A DNA stretch of 29,204 nucleotides, taken from the NCBI GenBank assembly GCA_051660685.1, contig JBOFQB010000030.1, positions 1-29,204 on the forward strand. The letters are read 5' to 3'. Origin of the DNA: JAVBSX01 sp051660685 (GTDB lineage Bacteria; Planctomycetota; Planctomycetia; Pirellulales; Thermoguttaceae). The position numbers and the translations under genes were made by a program. Of the stretch, positions 8,101-15,528 are shown one piece after another (the stretch's first letter is position 1; every line of letters starts with the position of its first letter). The notes below the pieces were generated by a model that searched no databases, was not told the origin of the DNA, and saw only the letters and a program-made list of their open reading frames with translations.

Positions 8101-8475
8101 TTACACTCTTATATTCTGTATCTCCTGAAACGCCCCGACCAGCTTGTTTCTCATCTGCATTAACATCTTGAACGCAATGTCGGCTTTCTGAACCGCAGTC
8201 AGCACTTCTGCCGTTCCAATCTCCCCCCCTGTCATAAGTGTCTCAACCGCTTTATCCGCATTCTGTTGCAGCATGTTGACTTCGCCGATTGACCCAATCA
8301 GCAGATCACGGAATGAAACCCGTTTTTCTTCCGCCGGGGTCATAGGAGCATTCATGTCCGTCGGAATCGTATCTCCATATCGTTGCGGCAGTCCGTTCAG
8401 CGAACGCAGACCCGAGTACAAACTGTTCATCCCCGATACTCCCGTAATTCCTGTGATTCCCGACATTTCCGACAT
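8101..8475 (-). CDS. fliE: Flagellar hook-basal body protein FliE
   Basis: FliE is the small junction protein between the MS ring and the proximal rod. It is 124 aa, slightly longer than the usual ~105 because of a Gly/Ser/Met-rich start (MSEMSGITGITGVSGMNSL). The C-terminal half is canonical: FRDLLIGSIGEVNMLQQNAD, then GTAEVLTAVQKADIAFKMLM and VGAFQEIQNIRV, matching the family ending (usually MxxxRNKxxxAYxEIMxMxI). The ATG at 8475 follows GAGGGAAG at good spacing; a second in-frame ATG three codons later is less favoured. It lies 84 bases after flgC and 102 bases before fliF on the same strand. Confidence 0.93.
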   Translation of the reverse strand: MSEMSGITGITGVSGMNSLYSGLRSLNGLPQRYGDTIPTDMNAPMTPAEEKRVSFRDLLIGSIGEVNMLQQNADKAVETLMTGGEIGTAEVLTAVQKADIAFKMLMQMRNKLVGAFQEIQNIRV

Positions 8476-8515
8476 CGTATCTTCCCTCGATTGTTTTCTC
8501 TCCCCAATCCCTAAA

Positions 8516-8562
8516 CTTTAACCCTCTTCCCCTATCCCCTAATCCCCAACCCCTATTCCCTA
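8516..8562 (-). repeat. G-rich array starting at the flgC stop codon
   Basis: On the minus strand the TAG stop of flgC (8560-8562) is the first unit of TAGGGAATAGGGGTTGGGG, followed by further ATTAGGGG, ATAGGGG and AGAGGG units. The G-runs and short spacers fit a G-quadruplex pattern in the mRNA between flgC and fliE. Confidence 0.65.
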
Positions 8563-8967
8563 CGTTATTATTCTCAAGGTCTGGTTCAACATGGATTTGG
8601 TCACTTCCATTGCGCCCAGATTGGCCTCATAAGAGCGGGATGCTTCAAGAGCGTCTGTAAACTCTGTCATCATGTTAATGTTCGGCAAGTAAATGTAGCC
8701 GTTATCGTCGGCGTCAGGATGCTTTGGACTGAAAACCCGTTGAGGGGCGATGTCGTCTCGGACAATTTCGCGGACCACAACTCCGGCTGAACCGTTCGGT
8801 CCCACATCATTCATTGCCTGAAAAATGGTGAATCGCGGTTCATACGGCTTCAATTCCCCTTCTTCATTTCGGGTTGAGGTAATATTGGCTAGATTACTCG
8901 CAATCGTCATCACCCGAATTCGCTGCGCCATTAAACCGCTTGTACTGACATCCATTGTCTTGAGCAT
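8560..8967 (-). CDS. flgC: Flagellar proximal rod protein FlgC
   Basis: FlgC is a proximal rod subunit assembled on FliE outside the inner membrane. The product is 135 aa, a normal length. The N-terminal rod motif is clear (MDVSTSGLMAQRIRVMTIASNLANITST; usually SASGLxAQRxRLxVIAxNIANxNTT), as is the C-terminal one (DALEASRSYEANLGAMEVTK, then MLNQTLRII). The ATG at 8967 is chosen over an earlier in-frame start because GGAGGAG lies at ideal distance and the family start fits. It is the first gene of the minus-strand cluster; flgB, its usual upstream partner, is not in the window. It diverges from fliM across about 290 bases. Confidence 0.94.
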   Translation of the reverse strand: MLKTMDVSTSGLMAQRIRVMTIASNLANITSTRNEEGELKPYEPRFTIFQAMNDVGPNGSAGVVVREIVRDDIAPQRVFSPKHPDADDNGYIYLPNINMMTEFTDALEASRSYEANLGAMEVTKSMLNQTLRIIT

Positions 8968-9141
8968 TCGTTTTCTCCTCCAATATGCAGCCAAAACCTC
9001 CAAAATTCAGCCCAAAAAGCATCATTCTCCCCTCATCTGACCAATCGGTTTCGCCGATTTGGAAAAAGACTCGGGAAAAATCTGCGGAATACTAACGAAT
9101 ATAGCCCAACTCGGCAAGAGGATTTTTTCGATTTTTTGACC

Positions 9142-9170
9142 TTGCGTCATTTTCCCTGACCCGGTATATT
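9142..9170 (+). promoter_or_regulatory. Candidate sigma70-type promoter for fliM
   Basis: TTGCGT (9142-9147), a 17-base spacer and TATATT (9165-9170) lie about 90 bases upstream of the chosen fliM start, in the flgC-fliM divergent region. The -35 match is weak. No clear sigma54 or sigma28 site was found. Confidence 0.25.
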
Positions 9171-9259
9171 CCCATTTGACCGGATATGTGCCCGGTCACA
9201 ACCAAAGTTGTGCGGAAGAACGCAAAATCACGAGGATTGTTGGACCAGACGGAAAAAAT

Positions 9260-10330
9260 ATGGCGGGAGAACTTCTCAGTCAGGAAGAAGTTGAGAATCT
9301 ACTCAACATCATGTCAAAAGGAGAAAAAAAGCCCGCTCCTTCTGCGCCCGTTGCCGTTCCAACAAGCAAACCGGGATCGGCTCTTTCGGTCAATATAGGG
9401 GCAACAGGGGGTTGGAATCGTCAGGAAAAAGTCACTCCTTACGATTTCAAACGTCCCGAACGGGTCGGGAAAGAACAGATGAAAGCCCTACAAGCGTTGC
9501 ATGAGGGGTTCGGACGAAAATTTGCAGCCGGTCTTTCTGCAATGCTGCGCACAATTGTTGAGGTCAAACTGACGAGTGTGGATCAGTTGACGTATAGTGA
9601 GTTTATTTTCAGTCTGGACAATCCGACCTGTTTTAATCTCCTTCGCGCGGAACCCCTTGAGGGGAACCTGATTTTGGACATTAACCCCTCGATTTTGTAT
9701 CCGATGATTGACCGTTTACTCGGGGGGGGGCGAGAAGGGACGATGTTGGCGAGGAGACCTCTTACGGAAATTGAACTTCGCCTTGTTTCCCGAGTTACAA
9801 GCCTGTTTCTCAAAGAAATGAAACATGCTTGGGAAAATGTCCTGGACCTTGATCTCAGCGTGATTCAGGTCGAGAGCAATCCGCAGTTGATCCAGATTGT
9901 TCCTCCCAACGAAGTCGTCGTCCTCGTCTGTTTCGAGGTCGCCCTCATTGAAGTTCGCGGAATTATCAACCTTTGTATTCCGTACAATTCGTTTGAACGC
10001 ATTTCCGGCAAATTAGCATCCAACAATTGGGTCACTTATGGTCGGAAACAGGCAACGCCGCAATCGATCAAAAAAATCAGCAAGTCGATCCGCAACATGA
10101 AGGTTGAAATGAAGGTGAAACTTGCACAAACGAAAATCCAGATGAATGAACTGGTTCAACTCAGGGTCGGCGACGTGATTTGCACAGAAAAAAGCGTCAA
10201 CTCTCCTCTTCTGGTCAGCATTGAAGGAATTCCGAAATATTGGGCCAAACCGGGCGTTTATAAAGGTTATACGGCAATTCAGATTGAAGAGGCAATTGAG
10301 GACCCGACGGAAATCATTGCCCAAGATTAA
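9260..10330 (+). CDS. fliM: Flagellar motor switch protein FliM
   Basis: FliM sits between FliG and FliN in the C ring and binds phospho-CheY to control rotation. The product from the ATG at 9260 is 356 aa (usual ~330). The N-terminal CheY-binding peptide is present (LSQEEVENLL, 6-15), which supports this start over one 28 codons upstream. A Pro/Ala-rich linker (21-55) is followed by the middle domain (about 60-250) and a SpoA C-terminal domain (about 275-345, QLRVGDVICTEKS). The FliG-contacting GGXG loop reads GGGR (155-158) and is encoded by a nine-base G run (9722-9730). It is alone on the plus strand, divergent from flgC; fliN does not follow. Confidence 0.93.
   Translation: MAGELLSQEEVENLLNIMSKGEKKPAPSAPVAVPTSKPGSALSVNIGATGGWNRQEKVTPYDFKRPERVGKEQMKALQALHEGFGRKFAAGLSAMLRTIVEVKLTSVDQLTYSEFIFSLDNPTCFNLLRAEPLEGNLILDINPSILYPMIDRLLGGGREGTMLARRPLTEIELRLVSRVTSLFLKEMKHAWENVLDLDLSVIQVESNPQLIQIVPPNEVVVLVCFEVALIEVRGIINLCIPYNSFERISGKLASNNWVTYGRKQATPQSIKKISKSIRNMKVEMKVKLAQTKIQMNELVQLRVGDVICTEKSVNSPLLVSIEGIPKYWAKPGVYKGYTAIQIEEAIEDPTEIIAQD
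9722..9730 (+). repeat. Nine-base G homopolymer within fliM
   Basis: Nine consecutive G encode Gly155-Gly157 of FliM at the FliG-binding loop. The frame is intact here. It parallels the ten-base G run on the coding strand of fliF. Confidence 0.8.
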
Positions 10331-10406
10331 ATGCCGACTTCGTTTGGACATTGACTTTGCCCTACTTCGCGCTTCTTTTCACCTCTTGGATTCTTGATTT
10401 CTTGGA

Positions 10407-10451
10407 TTGACAATCGGTTGACACGGTTATACCATACCCTATATCTATACT
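10407..10451 (+). promoter_or_regulatory. Candidate promoter region for the DUF6677-like gene
   Basis: Two TTGACA hexamers lie close together (10407-10412 and 10418-10423). The second is followed after 16 bases by TATATC (10440-10445), and the first after 17 bases by TACCAT. The AT-rich sequence TATACT follows at 10446-10451. The region lies 75-120 bases upstream of the ATG at 10525. No operator-like palindrome was seen. Confidence 0.35.
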
Positions 10452-10524
10452 ACACTCTATACTTATACCGTCTTTGACCCAAGTCGTCTCACATTCTGCC
10501 TATTTTCACTTTTTGCTCACACAC

Positions 10525-11112
10525 ATGTCTGAATCAACAGCGTCCGTTTCGCCGACCTCCTCGCTTAACGAAGAGGAAATTGTCAATGTTAAGCTGAAGA
10601 ACCCGATTATTGCCGGAATTTTAACATGGTTGGTCCCCGGATTGGGTCACTTTTATCAAGGTCGCTACTTCAAAGCAATCATTAACGCCGTTTGTATTCT
10701 GCCGATTTTTTTTATCGGCTGTTATCTCGGTTCAGCACCCGATGTCGGAATTGCCCGAAATGTCTACTATTCTTGGAGAGAAGGGGATAAACGTTTGTTT
10801 TTCATCCCCCAATGCGGTCTTGGACTTGCTGCAATTCCGGCAATCATTCAGGCAAATCGGGTTTATTCGGGAGAAGAGCCGTTTTGGAACGGCATGATGT
10901 CCCCCCCGTTGTTGAACAATCCGTCGATTCCCCAAAATCAACGCGGTTATCCCCCGACACTTGACCAGATTATTTACGTCTTGGGTCGTTATTTTGAAAT
11001 GGGGACTGTTTTCACGCTCGTTGCGGGAATGATGAATGTTTTGGCGATTTTTGACGCAATTGACGGACCTGCTTTGATTCGGCGAAAAGAAGAGAAAGAA
11101 GGGGAAAAATAG
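10525..11112 (+). CDS. DUF6677-like integral membrane protein
   Basis: A 195-residue membrane protein that I match by pattern to DUF6677, found mostly in planctomycetes; the function is not known. After a polar N-terminus (MSESTASVSPTSSLNEEEIV) comes KNPIIAGILTWLVPGLGHFYQGRYFKA, the PGLGHxYxGRxxKG-type motif, overlapping the first membrane segments. Further hydrophobic segments lie around 54-70, 100-115 and 165-185. The C-terminus is charged (RRKEEKEGEK). The ATG at 10525 is chosen over an upstream alternative because it directly precedes the polar N-terminus typical of the family. It is a lone plus-strand gene between fliM and the PmoA-like gene; no tie to motility is evident. Confidence 0.65.
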   Translation: MSESTASVSPTSSLNEEEIVNVKLKNPIIAGILTWLVPGLGHFYQGRYFKAIINAVCILPIFFIGCYLGSAPDVGIARNVYYSWREGDKRLFFIPQCGLGLAAIPAIIQANRVYSGEEPFWNGMMSPPLLNNPSIPQNQRGYPPTLDQIIYVLGRYFEMGTVFTLVAGMMNVLAIFDAIDGPALIRRKEEKEGEK

Positions 11113-11280
11113 ACCATACACCATTGTAATGACCGCAAATGTCAGAAAGAATGTGGGGAATCATTGCATTTAGAAACCGTTTCTTACAATTCTCCAATCG
11201 ACTGCTAAATTTCGGCGAGAGTCACTTTTTATTTTCGGACCTTTCAACACCTCCTCAACCTCTCAACCCCAAAAAATACG

Positions 11281-12372
11281 ATGTCAACAAACAGACGGTT
11301 TTGTTCCCTTTTGTCGGTTGCACTGTTCACAACGGTCGCGGTTTCAACCCTGTTCTTGCCAATTCAACAAGCATTGTCCCTTGAAACAGTCGATTCCGTC
11401 TCTCAATCCAACCTCGTCTCTTCGGCATCTTCGCCAAATATCGAGTTGCGTGTTAAAAACGACCCAATTGGAACGATTGGCGTTTTCTTTGACAAAAACC
11501 CGCTGTTCACTTATCTGCTAAACGACGGTAGAACATTCAAAACGTATTTGTCCGAACTGTATACTCCAAATGGTCGGAACATTTTGCGGGATTCCCCGGC
11601 CGATCACGTTCATCATCACAGTTTGATGTACGCCGTTACTGTTGACGGGATCGATTTTTGGGCCGAATTTGAACGGGAAAAAAATGGTGTTCAGTATGCA
11701 ACGACATACAATGTCAAGACGGAGCAATTTCAGAATAACGACGAGAGCCGCAATTTAGTCGAACTCAGTGTTCCCGTTACTTGGTTAGGTCCTCTACCTC
11801 AAAATGGTCGAAACCCAAAACCCGATCCTAAAATGCTCAAGGAACAACGGATGATCGAAATGTTTCCGAACAAAGAAGAAGCGGTTCGAGTTTTGACTTG
11901 GACTTCGCAGTTTTCCGTCCCGGACGGAAATGACAAAGAGGAATTGGTTTTGTCCGGCTCTCACTATTTCGGGTTAGGATTGCGGTTTGACCAGTCAATG
12001 GACAAGAACGGAACATTTTTGAGTGATTTGGGACCGGGACAATTTGGTCCGAACATTCGGGGTGATGAACATGTAACCGCTTGTAAATGGATGCTCTATA
12101 CGGCCAAACTCCATGATGAACCGGTTACAGTTGCGATCTTTGATGATCCTCGCAATCCGCGACCAATGCACGCTTTTACAATGGGGCAAGCGGGGAATTC
12201 ATTCGCCTATTTGTCAGCAACGCTCAACTTGTATAAGGAACCGTTGACGCTGAAAAAAGGGGAATCATTGACGCTGAAATACGGAGTTGCGGTTTGGGAC
12301 GGAACCCAAACGGCAGAAACGGTCCAAAAAGCGTATGATCGTTGGATCGAGCAAGTGACCTCCAAACGGTAA
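11281..12372 (+). CDS. Secreted PmoA-like (DUF6807) protein
   Basis: A 363-residue protein of the DUF6807 family, often labelled methane oxygenase PmoA. That label is misleading: these proteins occur in sugar-degrading planctomycetes and Bacteroidetes and are not methane monooxygenases. A signal peptide is clear (about 1-33). Family marks are FKTYLSELYTPNGRNILRD (86-104), DHVHHHSLMYAV (108-119; usually DHPHHRGLWFA), GIDFWAE (123-129) and a C-terminal FAYLSATLNLYKEPLTLKKG block. The histidine cluster at 109-113 could be a binding or catalytic site. The stop is 10 bases before the PIN gene, so the two may be cotranscribed. Biochemical function is unproven. Confidence 0.8.
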   Translation: MSTNRRFCSLLSVALFTTVAVSTLFLPIQQALSLETVDSVSQSNLVSSASSPNIELRVKNDPIGTIGVFFDKNPLFTYLLNDGRTFKTYLSELYTPNGRNILRDSPADHVHHHSLMYAVTVDGIDFWAEFEREKNGVQYATTYNVKTEQFQNNDESRNLVELSVPVTWLGPLPQNGRNPKPDPKMLKEQRMIEMFPNKEEAVRVLTWTSQFSVPDGNDKEELVLSGSHYFGLGLRFDQSMDKNGTFLSDLGPGQFGPNIRGDEHVTACKWMLYTAKLHDEPVTVAIFDDPRNPRPMHAFTMGQAGNSFAYLSATLNLYKEPLTLKKGESLTLKYGVAVWDGTQTAETVQKAYDRWIEQVTSKR

Positions 12373-12382
12373 ATGAAGACAG

Positions 12383-12877
12383 ATGGTAAGCACACAACAA
12401 CCAACCGTGTATTTGGAATCGTCGGTAATCAGCAATTTAGTTGCAAAACCGAGTAGTAATGTATTGACGTTCGCTCTTCAAAAATTCACTCACAAATGGT
12501 GGAAGGAGGAACGTCCAAAATGTCGCTTGGTTGTTTCTGAGTTTGTTCTCATGGAAGTTGGAAAAGGTGACCCCGTTGCAAGTACCAAACGACGGGAAAT
12601 AATTGCCGGACTGGAAGTTTTGCGTCATAATGAGGACATTGCTCACTTGGCAAACATGCTGATTTCTGCTCGTTTGTTGCCTAAAAAAGCGATTGAAGAT
12701 GCTGTTCACATTGTAACAGCATCTTATTATAGGATTGCTTATATTATCACATGGAATTGCAAACACATTGCAAATCCAATCAGTTATCCAAAAATTGTGA
12801 AAACGCTTGACAGTCTTGGTTTAGCGTGCCCGATTATTGGGACCCCACAAAACTTACTGTTTCTGAACGAGGAGTAA
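12383..12877 (+). CDS. PIN-domain protein, VapC-type toxin-like
   Basis: A 164-residue single-domain PIN protein. PIN toxins cut RNA using a cluster of acidic residues binding Mg or Mn. Visible marks: YLESSVISNLVAKPS (10-24; usually YLETSVISYLTARPS), VVSEFVLMEVGKGDP (50-64, E58), LPKKAIEDAVHIVTASY (99-115, D106) and IITWNCKHIANP (121-132). These match a PIN subfamily typically followed by a small partner gene, as here. A weak ribosome-binding site precedes the ATG at 12383. It lies 10 bases after the PmoA-like gene, and GAGGAG at its 3' end serves the next gene. It is most likely the toxin of a type II toxin-antitoxin pair. The unusual order (toxin first) is known for this subfamily. Confidence 0.85.
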   Translation: MVSTQQPTVYLESSVISNLVAKPSSNVLTFALQKFTHKWWKEERPKCRLVVSEFVLMEVGKGDPVASTKRREIIAGLEVLRHNEDIAHLANMLISARLLPKKAIEDAVHIVTASYYRIAYIITWNCKHIANPISYPKIVKTLDSLGLACPIIGTPQNLLFLNEE

Positions 12878-12883
12878 AATGAT

Positions 12884-13084
12884 ATGACCAAAACAATGAA
12901 GGGCAATCGAGAGAAAAAATACTGGCAAGACCCTTTTGTTGCTGAAATGCGTCGAAACCGCGAAAATCACGCGAGCGAATTTCATTATGATATGACCGAA
13001 ATAACGCAGGATATTTACAGACGGCGAGAACAATTGATGAAAGAGGGTTGGACGTTTTATAAGATGACCAATGTAACCGAATGA
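12884..13084 (+). CDS. Small antitoxin-like partner of the PIN protein
   Basis: A 66-residue charged protein, six bases after the PIN gene stop. Its ATG (12884) is served by GAGGAG at 12869-12874, inside the end of the PIN gene, so the two are coupled. The core DPFVAEMRRNRENHASEFHY (16-35) followed by DMTEITQDIYRRREQ resembles small proteins that follow PIN proteins of this type (pattern DPIxxEVRxxREExAxxFxxDLxxIxxDxRRR). The helical N-terminal half could be a dimer or DNA-binding unit, but no standard antitoxin fold (AbrB, RHH, Phd) is recognisable. The antitoxin role is inferred from position and pattern. Confidence 0.7.
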   Translation: MTKTMKGNREKKYWQDPFVAEMRRNRENHASEFHYDMTEITQDIYRRREQLMKEGWTFYKMTNVTE

Positions 13085-13192
13085 TGAACACAGATGTCCA
13101 CAAAAATGATTTATTACTTTCAACCTTCCTGATTTCGTTGATACACGGAAGTTGGTAGAAGACGGTTTTTTGCAAAAACGGACAAAAACAAT

Positions 13193-15148
13193 ATGGGTGC
13201 AATACCAAGTGGTCCCGTTCGCTATTTGAACGCAATGATTCCGTTGACCGCAAAGGGGAAACTCGCGCGTTGGGTCGGGGAATTACATCGTGTTAACGCG
13301 CTCGAACCTCAAATGCAGGTGTTGTCCGATCACGATCTGCGCAAAGAAAGTCTTTCACTGAGATACCGTGCTCGAAGTGGTGAACCGCTCACACGATTAC
13401 TTCCAGAAGCATACGCCCTTGTTCGTGAAGCAGGTCGGCGAACCTTGAATATGCGTCATTTTGACGTGCAGATTTTGGGGGCGACTGCTGTTTTCAATCG
13501 TTCGATTGTCGAGATGCAAACGGGGGAAGGGAAGACGTTGACCGCGACACTGCCGATGTATCTTTATGCGTTGACCGGAAAAGGAGCTTTACTTGCAACG
13601 GTGAATGATTATCTCGCTAAACGGGATGCAGATTGGATGGAGCCGATTTACAAGGCGCTTGGAATGAAAATTGGGGTGATTCAGACGGAGATGCAGCAAC
13701 CGCAACGACGAAGTGCGTATCATTGTGATTTGACGTATGGAACGGCGAAAGAGTTTGGGTTTGATTTTTTAAGAGACCGTCTGTTGTTGCGAAAAATTCG
13801 TGAAGGACAGCATGATCTGCTTGGCGCTATGCTCGAAGGGGTCAAAGCGTCAGATGAACAGCCGGTTCAACGGGAACCGTATTTTGCGTTGGTTGACGAA
13901 GCGGACAGTATTTTGATTGATGAGGCGAGCACGCCGCTTATCATCAGTGCTCTTCCGACGGAAGAGGAGAAGATGCAGGTCGAGTGTTACAAATGGGCTT
14001 CTGAAATGAACGACCGGTTTGTTGAAGAGGAGGATTACACTTATGACCATGATAAAAAGACGGTTGAGCTGACGAAAAAGGGGCGATTGAAAGCGCGGGT
14101 GATTGAAAAACCGGACGCAATGAGTGATGTGGGACTTTTTCACATTTACGAGTATATTCAACGGGCGATTAAGGTGGACCGGGAGTTTCATCTGGATGAA
14201 CAGTATGTGGTGAGGGAAGGGGAAATTGTCATTGTTGACGAATTTACAGGTCGTTTAGGAGAAGGTCGTAAATGGAGGGACGGGATACATCAGGCGGTTG
14301 AAGCGAAACAGGGGGTTGAGATTACGGTTGCAACCGGTCAGGCAGCCCGGGTTACGGTTCAGGATTTTTTTCTGCGATTTGACAAATTGGCGGGGATGAC
14401 GGGGACAGCAGCCGCTTCCAAAGGGGAACTGAGAAAAATATATCAATGTCATGTCATTCCGGTTCCGACGAACCGACCGCCGAAACGGATTAAGTTGCCG
14501 ACCCGAATTTTTGCGACCGAAGAGGCGAAATGGGCTGCAATTGTTGAGGAAGTTTGTGAGATACATGAGCAGGGACGACCGATTTTGATTGGGACGCGAA
14601 CGATTGACAAATCGGAGATACTTTCTCGTTTGCTCAAAGAGCGGGGCATTGTACACGAAGTCCTCAACGCCAATCATGTCGAGGAGGAAGCGGAAATTGT
14701 TGCAAAAGCGGGAGGACAGGGAAAAGTAACGGTTTCAACGAATATGGCGGGAAGAGGAACGGACATCAAGTTGACGGACGAAATCAAAGCACTTGGCGGT
14801 CTGCATGTCATTTGTACAGAGATGCACGAATCCGCCCGAATTGATCGTCAGTTGATTGGTCGTTGTGGACGACAGGGTGATCCGGGGACATATCGTCAGT
14901 ATCTTGCCCTTGATGATGAACTTCTCGAAAAGGCAATGGGGCCGAAAAAAGCACGCAAATACAAACGGTTGGGGGAACGCAATCCGAATCGGCGATTTGA
15001 CAAATACGAAGGTCTCTTTCGTTGGGCGCAACGCAAAGTCGAAAAGAAAAGTTTCCGTAATCGCAAGACAATGTTATATTACGAAAAAGAACGGAAAAAG
15101 GTTCAGCGCGCAATGGGGCAGGACCCTTATCTGGACACGCCGAATTAG
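13193..15148 (+). CDS. secA: Truncated SecA-like ATPase paralogue
   Basis: A 651-residue SecA-family motor. SecA normally drives unfolded proteins through SecYEG and is 800-1000 aa long. Present: Walker A (QTGEGKTL, 109-116); DEAD box (LVDEADSILIDEASTP, 233-248); preprotein cross-linking domain (about 250-390, with VIVDEFTGRLGEGRKW); NBD2 (TNMAGRGTDI, 516-525; RQLIGRCGRQGDPG, 552-565). After the first helical scaffold segment (KYEGLFRWAQRKVE) the protein ends within about 35 residues. The two-helix finger, wing domain and zinc tail are therefore missing. The stop codon TAG lies at the start of a G-rich array. The ATG has only a weak ribosome-binding site. It is probably a second SecA, with the full-length one elsewhere (inference). 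Confidence 0.88.
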   Translation: MGAIPSGPVRYLNAMIPLTAKGKLARWVGELHRVNALEPQMQVLSDHDLRKESLSLRYRARSGEPLTRLLPEAYALVREAGRRTLNMRHFDVQILGATAVFNRSIVEMQTGEGKTLTATLPMYLYALTGKGALLATVNDYLAKRDADWMEPIYKALGMKIGVIQTEMQQPQRRSAYHCDLTYGTAKEFGFDFLRDRLLLRKIREGQHDLLGAMLEGVKASDEQPVQREPYFALVDEADSILIDEASTPLIISALPTEEEKMQVECYKWASEMNDRFVEEEDYTYDHDKKTVELTKKGRLKARVIEKPDAMSDVGLFHIYEYIQRAIKVDREFHLDEQYVVREGEIVIVDEFTGRLGEGRKWRDGIHQAVEAKQGVEITVATGQAARVTVQDFFLRFDKLAGMTGTAAASKGELRKIYQCHVIPVPTNRPPKRIKLPTRIFATEEAKWAAIVEEVCEIHEQGRPILIGTRTIDKSEILSRLLKERGIVHEVLNANHVEEEAEIVAKAGGQGKVTVSTNMAGRGTDIKLTDEIKALGGLHVICTEMHESARIDRQLIGRCGRQGDPGTYRQYLALDDELLEKAMGPKKARKYKRLGERNPNRRFDKYEGLFRWAQRKVEKKSFRNRKTMLYYEKERKKVQRAMGQDPYLDTPN

Positions 15149-15172
15149 GAGAAGGTAGGGAATAGGGGAGAT
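15146..15172 (+). repeat. G-rich array starting at the secA-like stop codon
   Basis: The TAG stop of the SecA-like gene (15146-15148) opens the sequence TAGGAGAAGGTAGGGAATAG followed by GGGAGAT. It belongs to the stop-codon-linked TAGGG family, on the same strand as the gene. Confidence 0.55.
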
Positions 15173-15180
15173 ATTGTATC

Positions 15181-15252
15181 GTTTATCCGCGATACAACGT
15201 ATCGCGCGTTCAGACTGCCTAAAACTCGCAGAACATTGTTCTGCTGTTAGAG
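15181..15252 (+). repeat. Cruciform repeat, copy 1 (degenerate)
   Basis: Starts GTTTATCCGCGATACAACG with the hairpin GCGATAC-AAC-GTATCGC, then a second hairpin (GCAGAACATTGTTCTGC). The outer stem is degraded (GTTTATCCG against CTGTTAGAGC). It follows the G-rich array after the SecA-like gene. Confidence 0.65.
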
Positions 15253-15315
15253 CATTTCGATAATTGATGTACACATTGCATGTATTTTTGAGTCATGTTC
15301 TGCAACCATGTTGCC

Positions 15316-15478
15316 CAAACGCCGTTAGGTGTTTCAGAATGGTAGCAGAAACGAAAAAATTTTTTTGAACCCCCTCGGGGTTCTCGAATGGTCAAACGGA
15401 CCAATCGACAGTCCCTACAGGACTGACATGATTGGGGGACATTGCGTTCTACCATTCGGTAATCCCTAGCGGGATTGC
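15316..15478. repeat. 163-bp multi-hairpin repeat, copy 1
   Basis: It shares length and strong similarity with 21214-21376. It holds at least four short hairpins: AAACGCC-GTTA-GGTGTTT, GAACCCC-CTC-GGGGTTC, CAGTCC-CTACA-GGACTG and AATCCC-TAGC-GGGATT. The stems are kept between copies while the loops change. It fills most of the roughly 380-base gap between the SecA-like gene and the sugar porter, together with the cruciform copy 1. No gene is supported here. Confidence 0.8.
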
Positions 15479-15528
15479 GGAAAGTCGCAAATGCGAGCCT
15501 ACTTTCATCCACAATCACGAAATGAACC

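Noticed and set aside
9722..9730. A frameshift in fliM or fliF at the G homopolymers.
   Set aside because: Both proteins are full length and match their families on both sides of the tracts, so the frames are intact in this sequence.
11281..12372. A true methane monooxygenase subunit, as the PmoA label might suggest.
   Set aside because: The protein has a signal peptide, is not a multi-pass membrane protein, and fits DUF6807, a family named by misannotation.
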